64,000 nt of DNA from Nocardia carnea NBRC 14403 (GTDB lineage: Bacteria > Actinomycetota > Actinomycetes > Mycobacteriales > Mycobacteriaceae): assembly GCF_000308515.1 (NCBI RefSeq), contig NZ_BAFV01000125.1, positions 99,937-163,936 of the forward strand, read 5' to 3'. Shown here one piece after another: positions 52,366-61,107 of the stretch. The position numbers were made by a program, and so were the translations under genes. The notes under the pieces were generated by a model. The model was not told where the DNA came from. It worked only from the letters and a program-made list of their open reading frames with translations, and did no database searches. The stretch's first letter is position 1. Each line of letters begins with the position of its first letter.

Positions 52366-52848
52366 GTGAACGTCGAAGTGACACCCTTGCCTGGGATAGG
52401 CGTACGCAAGGATTTCCCACTCACCACCGTGCGCCGGCGGATCGGGGTAGTCGACCACAAGGACGGCACGATCGACCTGATCTTCACCAAGATCGGCGAT
52501 CCCGATGCCACCACGCAGATTCCGATGACCGAGGCCGAAGCCGGCACCCTCGCCAATCTGCTGGGGGCCCCGCAGCTGGTGGGCCAGCTGCGTAACGAGC
52601 ACCGCGATATGGACGGGGTGAACACCCGGCAGTTGCCGGTCGGGGAGAACTCCCCCTACGACGGGCGGACGCTGGGCGAGACACGGATGCGGACCCGCAC
52701 CAAGGCCTCCATCGTGGCGGTGATGCGCGCGGGCCAGGCCATGCCGGCGCCGGGGCCGGATTTCGTGTTCACCGGGGGCGATGTGCTGATCGTGGTGGGG
52801 ACTTCCGAGGGTCTCGACAGCGCCGCGGACATCCTGAACAACGGGTGA
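52366..52848 (+). CDS. TrkA-C-domain regulatory protein of a K+/H+ antiporter (KhtT-like)
   Basis: Protein of 160 aa. N-terminal half has VEVTPLPGIGVRKDFPLTTV; C-terminal RCK_C/TrkA-C domain: SPYDGRTLGETRMRTRTKAS and the closing FVFTGGDVLIVVGTSEGLDSA. It gates the transporter encoded 10 bases downstream, probably through cyclic di-AMP or pH in relatives. Starts GTG at 52366. Cytosolic. Confidence 0.85.
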   Translation: MNVEVTPLPGIGVRKDFPLTTVRRRIGVVDHKDGTIDLIFTKIGDPDATTQIPMTEAEAGTLANLLGAPQLVGQLRNEHRDMDGVNTRQLPVGENSPYDGRTLGETRMRTRTKASIVAVMRAGQAMPAPGPDFVFTGGDVLIVVGTSEGLDSAADILNNG

Positions 52849-52858
52849 TCCTCCGGCG

Positions 52859-54049
52859 ATGAACGCGACCACGCTGGCAATGATCCAGCTGGGGGCGGTG
52901 TTCTTCGGGCTCGGCGTGCTCGGACGCATCGCGGCCCGGATCGGCATGTCCCCGATCCCCCTGTATTTGATCGGCGGACTGGTATTCGGGGAAGGAGGTT
53001 TCTTCGAACTCCACGAAGTCGGCGAGTTCATCCATCTCGCCAGTGAGATCGGCGTGGTGCTGCTGTTGCTGCTGCTCGGCCTCGAATACAGCGCGGCCGA
53101 ACTGTTCACCGGTATGCGCCGGTCCTGGATGGCCGGTCTACTCGATCTGGTGCTGAACGCGACACCCGGCGTGATCGTGGCGCTGTTGCTGGGGCTGGGG
53201 CCCACCGGCGCCCTGGCCATGGCCGGTGTCACCTATATCTCGTCGTCCGGAATCATCGCGAAGGTTCTCAATGATCTGGGCCGGCTCGGTAACCGGGAAA
53301 CACCGGTGATCCTGTCGATCCTGGTCTTCGAGGACCTGGCGATGGCCGCCTACCTGCCGGTGCTGACGGCCGTTCTGGCCGGGCTGGGTTTCGTGGCGGG
53401 TCTGCAATCCTTGGGCATCGCCCTGGCGGCGGTCACGGTTGTCCTCGTGGTGGCGCTGCGATACGGCAGATACGTTTCGGCGATCGTATCCAGCGAGGAC
53501 CGCGAGATATTTCTGCTGAAACTGCTCGGTTCGGCATTGCTGGTGGCCGGGGTGGCGTCCGCGCTGCAGGTCTCGGCCGCGGTCGGAGCCTTCCTGCTGG
53601 GTATCGCCATCTCCGATACCACCGCGCACAATGCGACGAAGGTCCTCGAACCGTTGCGTGACCTGTTCGCGGCGATGTTCTTCGTCCTGTTCGGATTGAC
53701 CACCGACCCCCGCAGTATCCCGCCGGTTCTGGGGTGGGCGGTGTTGCTGGCGGTGATCACCACGGTGACGAAGGTCGCGACCGGCTGGTGGGCCGCCGCG
53801 CATGCCGGATCCTCGCGTCTGGGTCGCGCGCGTGCCGGTGCCGCGCTGGTGGCCCGCGGCGAATTCTCCATCGTCATCGCAGGCCTGGCCGTGGCGGCGG
53901 GCGCCGTACCCGACGAATTCGCTGCCCTGGCGACGACCTATGTTCTGCTGATGGCGGTCGTCGGACCGATTGTGGCCCGGGTGGTGGAACCGGTCCTGCG
54001 GTTCGTCACCCGGCAGCCGAAACCGGAGCCGGATACCGCGGACGAATAG
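52859..54049 (+). CDS. CPA2-type cation:proton antiporter (KhtU-like)
   Basis: Integral membrane protein of 396 aa with about 11-12 hydrophobic segments. EIGVVLLLLLLGLEYSAAEL, GVTYISSSGIIAKVLNDL, VFEDLAMAAYLPVLTA (with Asp in FEDL) and AARGEFSIVIAGLAVAAG-like (VARGEFSIVI) are the CPA2/Kef signatures. No C-terminal RCK domain; that role is taken by the preceding gene, so the pair is like KhtT/KhtU. Should expel K+ or other cation in exchange for H+. Followed by a strong hairpin. Confidence 0.9.
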   Translation: MNATTLAMIQLGAVFFGLGVLGRIAARIGMSPIPLYLIGGLVFGEGGFFELHEVGEFIHLASEIGVVLLLLLLGLEYSAAELFTGMRRSWMAGLLDLVLNATPGVIVALLLGLGPTGALAMAGVTYISSSGIIAKVLNDLGRLGNRETPVILSILVFEDLAMAAYLPVLTAVLAGLGFVAGLQSLGIALAAVTVVLVVALRYGRYVSAIVSSEDREIFLLKLLGSALLVAGVASALQVSAAVGAFLLGIAISDTTAHNATKVLEPLRDLFAAMFFVLFGLTTDPRSIPPVLGWAVLLAVITTVTKVATGWWAAAHAGSSRLGRARAGAALVARGEFSIVIAGLAVAAGAVPDEFAALATTYVLLMAVVGPIVARVVEPVLRFVTRQPKPEPDTADE

Positions 54050-54059
54050 CACCGGGATC

Positions 54060-54097
54060 CGCCGATCGGCCTCCGCGGCGAGGGAGGCCGATCGGCG
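54060..54097. terminator. Terminator after antiporter gene
   Basis: Perfect 15-bp stem: arms 54060-54074 and 54083-54097 around an 8-base loop, between convergent genes. Confidence 0.85.
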
Positions 54098-54113
54098 AAC
54101 CGGAGGCCGCCGG

Positions 54114-54464
54114 TCAGGCGGCAGCGGCCGAATACAGGGACCGCAGCACGGTGGCCGGATCCTCGACATCGACGACGAGCCGGGTGTAATCGGTCCCGCG
54201 GAGATCGATACGCAGCGCTTTACCTCCGAAGAGCGTATCCCAGAATTCTTTCCGGCCCTTGCCGCGGAAGGTTCCGGCTGCGATCGCGCCGGGGAAGAAG
54301 GCGCCGGGCGCACGCACCCAGGGCGGGCGCAGATCGATTTCCGCGGGCGCGACCGCCACGATATTCGCCAGATCGAAGGTGATCCGGTCGCACAGCGAGA
54401 GCACCCGGTGCGCGCCGCGGACCTGGACAGTGACGGTGGTGCCGGTGATCTCGATATCCACCAT
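54114..54464 (-). CDS. PH-like domain protein of unknown function
   Basis: 116 aa. MVDIEITGTTVTVQVRGAHR, ANIVAVAPAEIDLRPPWVRA, GTFRGKGRKEFWDTLFGGKA, ending LVVDVEDPATVLRSLYSA: beta-rich, similar to small bacterial PH-like proteins found across actinobacteria. GGGAGG seven bases before ATG at 54464. Function unknown. Confidence 0.75.
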   Translation of the reverse strand: MVDIEITGTTVTVQVRGAHRVLSLCDRITFDLANIVAVAPAEIDLRPPWVRAPGAFFPGAIAAGTFRGKGRKEFWDTLFGGKALRIDLRGTDYTRLVVDVEDPATVLRSLYSAAAA

Positions 54465-54748
54465 GGGTTCCTCCCGGGGCCGAGTTCCGCTCGTCTCCTA
54501 CCAGAATGCCGCCGGGATCTGTCGGTTGGCTGTGCTGCTGCTGTGAATGTTCTCAGGTTGGCTGTTTTCCGGGTCACCCCAGGTAGCGACGACCGTGGGT
54601 AGGCGGCGCGGTTCTGCGGTGGCGCACCGCGGGCGGTATCGGTCAGACTCGTCGGTGTGGAACAGAAAACGAACGAGTGCCCGGCCCCGCGCCGGGGAAC
54701 TCGGCGGACCGGACGGTTCCGGTACGCGTCGAGTCGAGGTGATACGAG

Positions 54749-56329
54749 GTGACCGCACTCGCTCCGGGGGAGAACCGGCCCGCGCCGGGCGACCGTTTGA
54801 CCGTCACAGTGACATGTTCGGCGACGGTCGATGTCTCGGCACTGCTGCTCGCCGCCAACGACAAGGTCCGGTCCGATGGGGACTTCGTCTTCTTCAATCA
54901 GCCCGCCGGCCCCGGCGTCACGTACCGGCACGGCCGGGGCGCCGGGGATGTGGTCGATGTGCAGACGCCGATGCTACCGGCCGATATCGACAGAGTGGTG
55001 GTCACCGCGAGCCTCGACGGTAGTGGACCGCCGGCCTTCGGGGCGGTGGGATCACTGACGGCGACGATCACCGGCCCGCAGGGGACGCTCATCTTCCCGG
55101 TTTCCGGGCTGAGCACCGAAACCGCGGTGGTCTGCGTGGAGATCTATCGCCGGTCCGGTGCGTGGAAGGTGCGCGCGGTGGGGCAGGGCTACGATAACGG
55201 CCTGGCCGGTATCGCCACCGATTTCGGGGTCAATGTGGACGACGATCCGGTACCGCCCTCGCCCGCCCCACCGGAACAGCCCCCGGCCTCCCGTACCGAT
55301 CCGACCATGGTCGCCAACCCCGTAGTGGTGCAACAGTATTCGCCGCCATCGGCGCCGAATATGCCGTCCGCACCGGGGCATCCGCCGCCGGCCGCTCCCC
55401 ATCCGCCTGTCCCGCCCGCGGCTCCCTTTCCGCCGGCGAACCCGGCGCCCTACCCCTCGGGTGGATACCCGCCGCAACAGCCGTATCCATCCCAACAGCC
55501 CTATCCGCAGCAGCCGTATCCGCCCGCCGCCCCCTATCCCGCGGCACCACAGCACAATCCAGCTCATTTTCCTCAGCAAGGAGCTCAGCCGATGCACAGC
55601 GAGCTGTTCGACCCGCGTCATGCCGAAGTCTCTGGTATGGGTATCCAGAAACAGGGCGGCAAGATGATCAAGGTCGGGGTGAACGGCGAAACGCTGGTCC
55701 GCTCCGGCTCCATGGTCGCCTACCAGGGCGACCTGCATTTCCAGGCGCTGGGCTCCGGCGGTATCGGCCGCGCCATCCAGCAGCGGCTCACCGGCGAAGG
55801 GGTGCCGCTGATGAAGGTGTCCGGCCGCGGTGATCTGTTCGTCGCCAACGGTGCCGCAGAGGTGCACATCATCGATCTGGACGGGACCGACGGGCTCACC
55901 ATCAACGGGTCGAACGTGCTGGCCTTCGATCCGACCCTGGGCTACGACATCCGGATGGTGCAGGGCGCGGCCGGTGTCGCCAGTAACGCCGGTTTGTTCA
56001 ACTGTGTGTTCTCCGGTCGCGGCCGGATCGCCATCACCAGCCACGGCACACCTGTCGTGCTGAATGTCGACCAGCCGACCTACGCCGATCCGCAGGCGGC
56101 GATCGCGTGGTCGTCGAGCCTGCAGACCGGGGTCAAACGCAACGATTCCTTCGGGCTGGGCCGGCTCATCGGCCGTAGCACCGGGGAGGGGATCACGCTC
56201 TCGTTCTCCGGCCGCGGATTCGTCATCGTGCAACCCTCCGAACTACCACCCGGCGGCCTCCTCGGTGGTACCGGCGGTGGACAGGAGGCGGGCCAGAGCG
56301 GTGGGCTGCTGGGCGGTCTGCTCGGCTGA
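54749..56329 (+). CDS. TerD - Pro/Tyr-rich linker - AIM24 fusion protein
   Basis: Protein of 526 aa. Residues 1-165 are a TerD domain (LAPGENRPAPGDRLTVTVTC, DGDFVFFNQP, VVTASLDGSG), the tellurite-resistance-type Ca2+-binding fold. 166-280 is a Pro-rich linker with YP repeats (QQPYPSQQPYPQQPYPPAAP). 282-510 is an AIM24/TIGR00266-like beta domain (GKMIKVGVNGETLVRSGSMV, GEGVPLMKVSGRGDLFVANG). Ending GGGLLGG-type Gly run. GTG at 54749 follows GAGG. Function of the fusion unknown; TerD and AIM24 proteins are associated with envelope stress and vesicle-like systems. Confidence 0.85.
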   Translation: MTALAPGENRPAPGDRLTVTVTCSATVDVSALLLAANDKVRSDGDFVFFNQPAGPGVTYRHGRGAGDVVDVQTPMLPADIDRVVVTASLDGSGPPAFGAVGSLTATITGPQGTLIFPVSGLSTETAVVCVEIYRRSGAWKVRAVGQGYDNGLAGIATDFGVNVDDDPVPPSPAPPEQPPASRTDPTMVANPVVVQQYSPPSAPNMPSAPGHPPPAAPHPPVPPAAPFPPANPAPYPSGGYPPQQPYPSQQPYPQQPYPPAAPYPAAPQHNPAHFPQQGAQPMHSELFDPRHAEVSGMGIQKQGGKMIKVGVNGETLVRSGSMVAYQGDLHFQALGSGGIGRAIQQRLTGEGVPLMKVSGRGDLFVANGAAEVHIIDLDGTDGLTINGSNVLAFDPTLGYDIRMVQGAAGVASNAGLFNCVFSGRGRIAITSHGTPVVLNVDQPTYADPQAAIAWSSSLQTGVKRNDSFGLGRLIGRSTGEGITLSFSGRGFVIVQPSELPPGGLLGGTGGGQEAGQSGGLLGGLLG

Positions 56330-56437
56330 CACTCGGCCACGGACAAGCCCGGCGACCGGCCGCGGTATGGGAACCCTCGCACACGCGGTCGATCGTCATG
56401 GACACCGGTGCCTGCGGGAGTGTGGTATCGACAACAC

Positions 56438-58018
56438 ATGGTGATGTGCGCTCGGTACGACGTGGTGATCGTGGGCGGTGGGCACAACGGGCTCGTCGCG
56501 GCCGCCTATCTGGGCCGGGCGGGGCATTCGGTACTCGTTCTGGAGCAGGCGGCGACCGCCGGAGGCGCGGCGGTTTCCGCACAGCTGTTCGCAGGGATCG
56601 ATATCCGGGTATCGCGCTACTCGTACCTGGTCAGCCTGCTGCCGGACCGGATCGTGGACGATCTGGGTGTACGATTCCGCACCCGGAAGCGGCGGATATC
56701 GTCCTACACCCCGGCCGGGGATACCGGCCTGCTGGTGGACAACAGCTCGCGGGCGGCGACGCGGGAAAGTTTCGCCCGCATCACCGGATCGGACCGGGAA
56801 TTCGCGGCCTGGGAGCGATTCTCGGCGATGACCGGTGAGGTTGCCCGCGCCGTATTCCCGACCCTCACCGAACCGCTGCCCACCCGCGACGAGCTCCGGA
56901 AGCGGGTGGGCGCGCGGCAATGGGCGGCACTGTTCGAGCGACCCCTGGGGGAGACGATCGAGGAGTATTTCGCCGACGATCTGGTTCGCGGCGTGGTGTT
57001 CACCGATGCGCTGATCGGTACGTTCACCCACGCCCATGATCCGTCGCTGGCCCAGAATCGGTGCTTTCTCTATCACGTGATCGGCGGCGGAACGGGCGAC
57101 TGGGATGTGCCGGTGGGCGGGATGGGCGCGCTGACCGATGCCCTCCTCGCCTGTGCGCGTTCGGCCGGCGTGGAAGTGTTGACGGGCGCCGAGGTCGTGG
57201 GGGTGGATACCGACGGTACGACCGCGCAGGTGCGGTTCGTGACCGATGGCGCGGTATCGGCCGCCGTCGACGCTCGATATGTCCTGGCGAATGCGGCGCC
57301 CGCCGAGCTGGCGCGGTTACTCGGCGAACCGGCGGATACGGAACCCGAAGGCGCCCAGCTGAAGATCAATATGGTGCTGGACCGGCTGCCGCGTCTGCGC
57401 GATACCGGGACCGACCCACAGGATGCTTTCGCGGGGACCTTCCATATCGCGGAATCCTACGAACAACTGGACCGCGCCTATCGTGAGGCCGCCACGGGAC
57501 GGCTGCCCGCGGCGCCGCCGTCGGAGATCTACTGCCATACCCTCACCGATCCCAGTATCTCCGGCCCCGATGCACCGGATACCCGGCATACGCTGACCCT
57601 GTTCGGTTTACACACCCCCGCAAGGCTTTTCGCCGACGACCCACAGGCGAAGAATGAGATCGCCGTCGCCGCCACCCTGGCCCAACTGAACACGGTACTG
57701 GCCGAACCGGTGCAGGACTGCCTGGCTCGCGACGCCCACGGCGCGCCGTGCCTGGATGCGGCCACACCCGTCGACCTGCAGCGGACCCTGCGCCTGCCCG
57801 GCGGGCATATCTTCCACGGCGACCTGTCGTTTCCCTATCGCAGCGGCCCCGCCGAGACACCGGCGCAGCGCTGGGGTGTGGATACCGCGCATCGTAATAT
57901 CCTGCGCTGCGGTGCCGGCACCGTTCGCGGTGGTGGTGTGAGCGGTATCGGCGGGCACAATGCCGCCATGGCGGTGCTCGAGGAAACCGCCGCCCAGCGG
58001 CCGGGAAATGCGCGGTGA
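56438..58018 (+). CDS. CrtI/PYROXD2-like FAD-dependent oxidoreductase
   Basis: Protein of 526 aa. YDVVIVGGGHNGLVAAAYLG is the FAD motif, followed by VLVLEQAATAGGAAVSAQ. C-terminal GGGVSGIGGHNAAMAVLEE closes the flavin site. Middle LKINMVLDRLPRL. It belongs to the phytoene-desaturase-like group with mammalian PYROXD2; substrate not known. ATG at 56438 or 56444. Upstream is a 108-base gap from the TerD fusion. Confidence 0.85.
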   Translation: MVMCARYDVVIVGGGHNGLVAAAYLGRAGHSVLVLEQAATAGGAAVSAQLFAGIDIRVSRYSYLVSLLPDRIVDDLGVRFRTRKRRISSYTPAGDTGLLVDNSSRAATRESFARITGSDREFAAWERFSAMTGEVARAVFPTLTEPLPTRDELRKRVGARQWAALFERPLGETIEEYFADDLVRGVVFTDALIGTFTHAHDPSLAQNRCFLYHVIGGGTGDWDVPVGGMGALTDALLACARSAGVEVLTGAEVVGVDTDGTTAQVRFVTDGAVSAAVDARYVLANAAPAELARLLGEPADTEPEGAQLKINMVLDRLPRLRDTGTDPQDAFAGTFHIAESYEQLDRAYREAATGRLPAAPPSEIYCHTLTDPSISGPDAPDTRHTLTLFGLHTPARLFADDPQAKNEIAVAATLAQLNTVLAEPVQDCLARDAHGAPCLDAATPVDLQRTLRLPGGHIFHGDLSFPYRSGPAETPAQRWGVDTAHRNILRCGAGTVRGGGVSGIGGHNAAMAVLEETAAQRPGNAR

Positions 58019-58144
58019 ATTCTGGTCGGAGAATCGGCTGCCGTGCCCGCTTGCGGGAGTGTTCGAATACTTTGTGGCGGTAGGGTTGTCGGCTGTGGAT
58101 CGGCCCGGCGGGTCGTTTCGATTTCGCTGACCGGCGCCGAGGAG

Positions 58145-59599
58145 ATGGACGTGGCACTCGATACCGCACCCAAGGGTGAGGCCCCCGACGACAAGGCCGC
58201 GCGCGAGCTGAAGGCGATTCGCGAGCTGGAGAACCGGCTGGCCGCCGCCTATTCGGCCGACCGCTCGGCGGCGGAGGTGGGTGTCGCGGTGCGGACGACG
58301 CACGACCGGTTCTCCGGCAGCACCGTCCGCGATTTCGTGCCCATTCTGGTGGAACGCGCGGTACGCCGTGAACTGGAACCGGCGCAAGAACCGGAGGGCG
58401 CCACGGCGACCGGACCGGACACCGCCACGGCGCCGACCGAGAAACTCACGATGGGCGCCGGCGAGACCGTTTCCGCGGATCGCGGCCGCGCACCGGCCAC
58501 CGGTCGCCGCGGTCTGTTCGTGCTGGCCGGGGCCGGTGTGGTGGCGGCGGGCGCAGCCGCCTGGGCGGTGACGCGACCGGGGGCCGAGGCGACGAATGCG
58601 GCCGCGCCGGTCGCGGGTGCGCCGCTGAGAACCGTTACCGGGATCGTCGGATCGGAGAAGACGGCGTTCTTCGGCGATCCGCGGGTCGCGGAGGTCTTTG
58701 CCGCCCACGGATTCGAGATCCGGGTGAAAGCGGCCGGGTCGCGGGAGATCGCCACCTCGATCGATCTCGCGGGGCAGGCCTTCGCCTTCCCGTCCAGCCT
58801 GCCCGCGGCCGAGAAGCTGAAGCGTGAGGTGGGTGTGCGGACCCAGTTCACACCGTTCTATTCGCCGATGGCGATCGCGACCTTCGCGCCCATCATGAAA
58901 CTACTCGACGCGGCCGGAGCGGTGAGATACGACGGCCCTGTCCCCGCGCTCGATTTCGCCGCCTATATCGATATGGTCCAGCGCGGTGTGCAGTGGGACG
59001 AACTGGCCGGGAACCGGACCTATCCGGTGGCGAAGAACATCCTGATCAGCACGACCGATATCCGGACATCGAATTCGGCGGCGATGTATCTGGCGGTGGC
59101 CGGGTATGTGGTCAACGATCACGCCGTGGTGCGCGGTGCGGCCGCCGAGCAGCATGTTCTGCCTACCTTGCAGCGGCTTTTCCTGGCCCAGGGGTACACC
59201 GAGGGCTCGAGTACGGGACCGTTCGAGGAGTACCTCACCGTGGGTATGGGTGCGACCCCGATGACCTGGATCTACGAGGCGCAATATGTCGCCGGGGCCG
59301 TCGCGGGCCGCCTGCGCGACGATATGGTCCTGCTGTATCCCTCGCCGACGGTGCTGTCACGGCACACCGTGGTCCCGCTTACTCCGGAAGGGGAGGAGAT
59401 CGGGGAGCTGCTGCACAACGACCCCGATCTGCAGGCGCTGGCCGCCGAACACGGATTCCGCACCGGTGACGCGGCCCGGTTCGACGAGGTGGTGACCGAG
59501 CACAATGTGCAGGTCAGCCCGGATCTCGTCGATGTGGTCGATGTTCCGGCCTATGAAACCCTCGAACATCTGCTCGGTGGGGTCGCGGGCGCCTACTGA
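58145..59599 (+). CDS. Membrane-anchored solute-binding-like protein with cytosolic helical domain
   Basis: Protein of 484 aa. Residues 15-90 are charged helices (ELKAIRELENRLAAAYSADR, VGVAVRTTHDRFSGSTVRDF, VPILVERAVRREL), similar to a three-helix dimerisation domain in mycobacterial proteins. One membrane segment at about 122-142 (GLFVLAGAGVVAAGAAAWAV). The rest resembles a periplasmic binding protein: GIVGSEKTAFFGDPRVAEVF, AFAFPSSLPAAEKLKREVGV, NILISTTDIRTSNSAAMYLA, MTWIYEAQYVAG. ATG at 58145 abuts GAGGAG; GTG at 58151 has a better 6-base spacing. No ABC transporter genes are adjacent. Confidence 0.75.
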   Translation: MDVALDTAPKGEAPDDKAARELKAIRELENRLAAAYSADRSAAEVGVAVRTTHDRFSGSTVRDFVPILVERAVRRELEPAQEPEGATATGPDTATAPTEKLTMGAGETVSADRGRAPATGRRGLFVLAGAGVVAAGAAAWAVTRPGAEATNAAAPVAGAPLRTVTGIVGSEKTAFFGDPRVAEVFAAHGFEIRVKAAGSREIATSIDLAGQAFAFPSSLPAAEKLKREVGVRTQFTPFYSPMAIATFAPIMKLLDAAGAVRYDGPVPALDFAAYIDMVQRGVQWDELAGNRTYPVAKNILISTTDIRTSNSAAMYLAVAGYVVNDHAVVRGAAAEQHVLPTLQRLFLAQGYTEGSSTGPFEEYLTVGMGATPMTWIYEAQYVAGAVAGRLRDDMVLLYPSPTVLSRHTVVPLTPEGEEIGELLHNDPDLQALAAEHGFRTGDAARFDEVVTEHNVQVSPDLVDVVDVPAYETLEHLLGGVAGAY

Positions 59600-59605
59600 C
59601 AGGGT

Positions 59606-59633
59606 CGGCGGGGGACCGCAGGATCCCCCGCCG
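59606..59633. terminator. Bidirectional terminator
   Basis: Perfect 10-bp stem CGGCGGGGGA (59606-59615) with TCCCCCGCCG (59624-59633), 8-base loop, between convergent genes. Confidence 0.75.
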
Positions 59634-59639
59634 GCGACC

Positions 59640-60560
59640 TCACAACTGGGTGGCGACCTCGTTGGCGATGAGCGCCAGGTGTTCGAGATCGGTGAGGTCC
59701 AGGATCTGCAGATAGATCCGCTCGGTGCCGATCTCGCGATAGCGGCCGATCTTGTCGACGACCTCGGCGGGCGACCCCGTCAGCCCGTTGGTGCGCAATT
59801 CGTCGACCTCACGTCCGATCGCGGCGGCCCGGCGCGCGATCTCGGCCTCGTTCGTGCCGACACAGGCGACGAGCGCGTTGGAGTACACCATGCTGTCCGC
59901 GGCCCGGCCCTGCGCCGCGACCGCCGCGCGGACCCGCTCGAACTGGGCGGCGCTGTCGTCGGCGGAAAGGAACGGAATATTGAACTCGCTCGCGTACTGC
60001 GCTGCCAGCCGGGGTGTCCGTTTGGGGCCCTGGCCGCCGACGATCACCGGGACGGGCTGCTGAACCGGTTTGGGCAGCGCCGGTGAGCGGCGGAGTTCGT
60101 AGTACTTCCCGGTGAAGTCGAAGGTTTCGCCGAGCGCGGTCTCCCAGAGGCCGGTGATCACCGCCAGTTGCTCTTCGAAACGGTCGAATTTGTTGTCCGG
60201 GAACGGAATACCGTAGGCCGCGTGTTCCTCGGCGAACCAGCCGGTGCCCAGGCCCAGCTCCACGCGACCCCCCGACATCTGGTCCACCTGCGCGACCTGG
60301 ATCGCCAGCGGTCCGGGCAGCCGGAAGGTGGCGGCGGTGACGAGTGTGCCGAGCCGGATCCGGCTGGTCTCCCGGGCCAGGCCGGCCAGGGTGATCCACG
60401 CATCGGTCGGGCCGGGCAGACCGTCCACCGACCCCATGTGCAGATAGTGATCGGAACGGAAGAAACCGCCGAAGCCGAGTTCCTCCGCGGTCTTGGCCAC
60501 CCGCAGGAGTGTCGTGTAGTCCGCGCCCTGCTGCGGTTCGGTGAAGATACGCAGTTCCAT
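59640..60560 (-). CDS. LLM class F420-dependent oxidoreductase
   Basis: Protein of 306 aa. MELRIFTEPQQGADYTTLLR, FFRSDHYLHMGSVDGLPGPT, RIRLGTLVTAATFRLPGPLA, VELGLGTGWFAEEHAAYGIP. This is the TIGR03560-like F420-dependent group. A longer start at 60578 is possible; MELRIFTEP at 60560 fits the family. Redox substrate unknown. 66 bases after the small Cys gene on the same strand. Confidence 0.88.
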   Translation of the reverse strand: MELRIFTEPQQGADYTTLLRVAKTAEELGFGGFFRSDHYLHMGSVDGLPGPTDAWITLAGLARETSRIRLGTLVTAATFRLPGPLAIQVAQVDQMSGGRVELGLGTGWFAEEHAAYGIPFPDNKFDRFEEQLAVITGLWETALGETFDFTGKYYELRRSPALPKPVQQPVPVIVGGQGPKRTPRLAAQYASEFNIPFLSADDSAAQFERVRAAVAAQGRAADSMVYSNALVACVGTNEAEIARRAAAIGREVDELRTNGLTGSPAEVVDKIGRYREIGTERIYLQILDLTDLEHLALIANEVATQL

Positions 60561-60626
60561 GAGGCTATCGTGCCGCACGGCCGGGTGGCGGCCCCGGCCG
60601 CCCTGCGGCGGCGGTGACCACCGCCG

Positions 60627-60854
60627 TCAGACCAGGCGCGCGGCCGGGCCGGTCATCGTGGTGGGCAGGACCTGGCCGGACCAGCCGCACGGCAGACCAC
60701 AGCTGGCGATGACCACGGTTTCGATTTCGCCGGTGTCGTAGATGCGGCGATAGGACTCCGCGCGCGCCGGATAGCCGCACGATTTGCATTTACCGAAGTA
60801 GTTGAGGATCTCGTCGGTGTGGTTGCGGACCACCCGGCGCCGGGTCTCGGGCAT
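60627..60854 (-). CDS. Small Cys-containing protein, possible zinc ribbon
   Basis: 75 aa. CKSCGYPARAESYRRIYD, then VVIASCGLPCGWSGQV: a CxxC plus a later CxxxC, enough for one metal site. The ATG at 60854 (MPETRRRVVRN) has GGAGG six bases upstream; an ATG at 60875 in frame is upstream of that site and less likely. Function unknown. Confidence 0.7.
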   Translation of the reverse strand: MPETRRRVVRNHTDEILNYFGKCKSCGYPARAESYRRIYDTGEIETVVIASCGLPCGWSGQVLPTTMTGPAARLV

Positions 60855-61039
60855 GGTTTCCTCCGGGGTCGCCATTGACTGTTACGGCGCCGAATGTAAT
60901 TCGCGCACAGCGGGTGTGTGGCCGGAGTGAGCCGGGGCTGGGAGCACTCACACCGTCGTCGCGGAAAGCTTTGGGCAACCTCCAACCGCGAGGTCGGCGG
61001 GCTTTCGGGCCCCGGGGTGAATATCCGGCAATTCGCTTC

Positions 61040-61089
61040 GTGACCTGTCACAGAGCCGCCCCGGAGTGGGGGTTACTCGCTGGTAATAA
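61040..61089 (+). promoter_or_regulatory. Candidate control region of the ligase fusion
   Basis: An inverted repeat GTGAC-CT-GTCAC (61040-61051) and a -10-like TAATAA (61084-61089) lie before the GTG at 61108. No clear ribosome binding site follows. A second -10-like TATTGT overlaps the start codon. Confidence 0.3.
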
Positions 61090-61107
61090 CGGTGGCGCCG
61101 GGCTATT

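Noticed and set aside
53138..54931. Minus-strand frame of 597 codons across the antiporter
   Set aside because: Antisense shadow; it even crosses the strong terminator and a separate gene in another frame.
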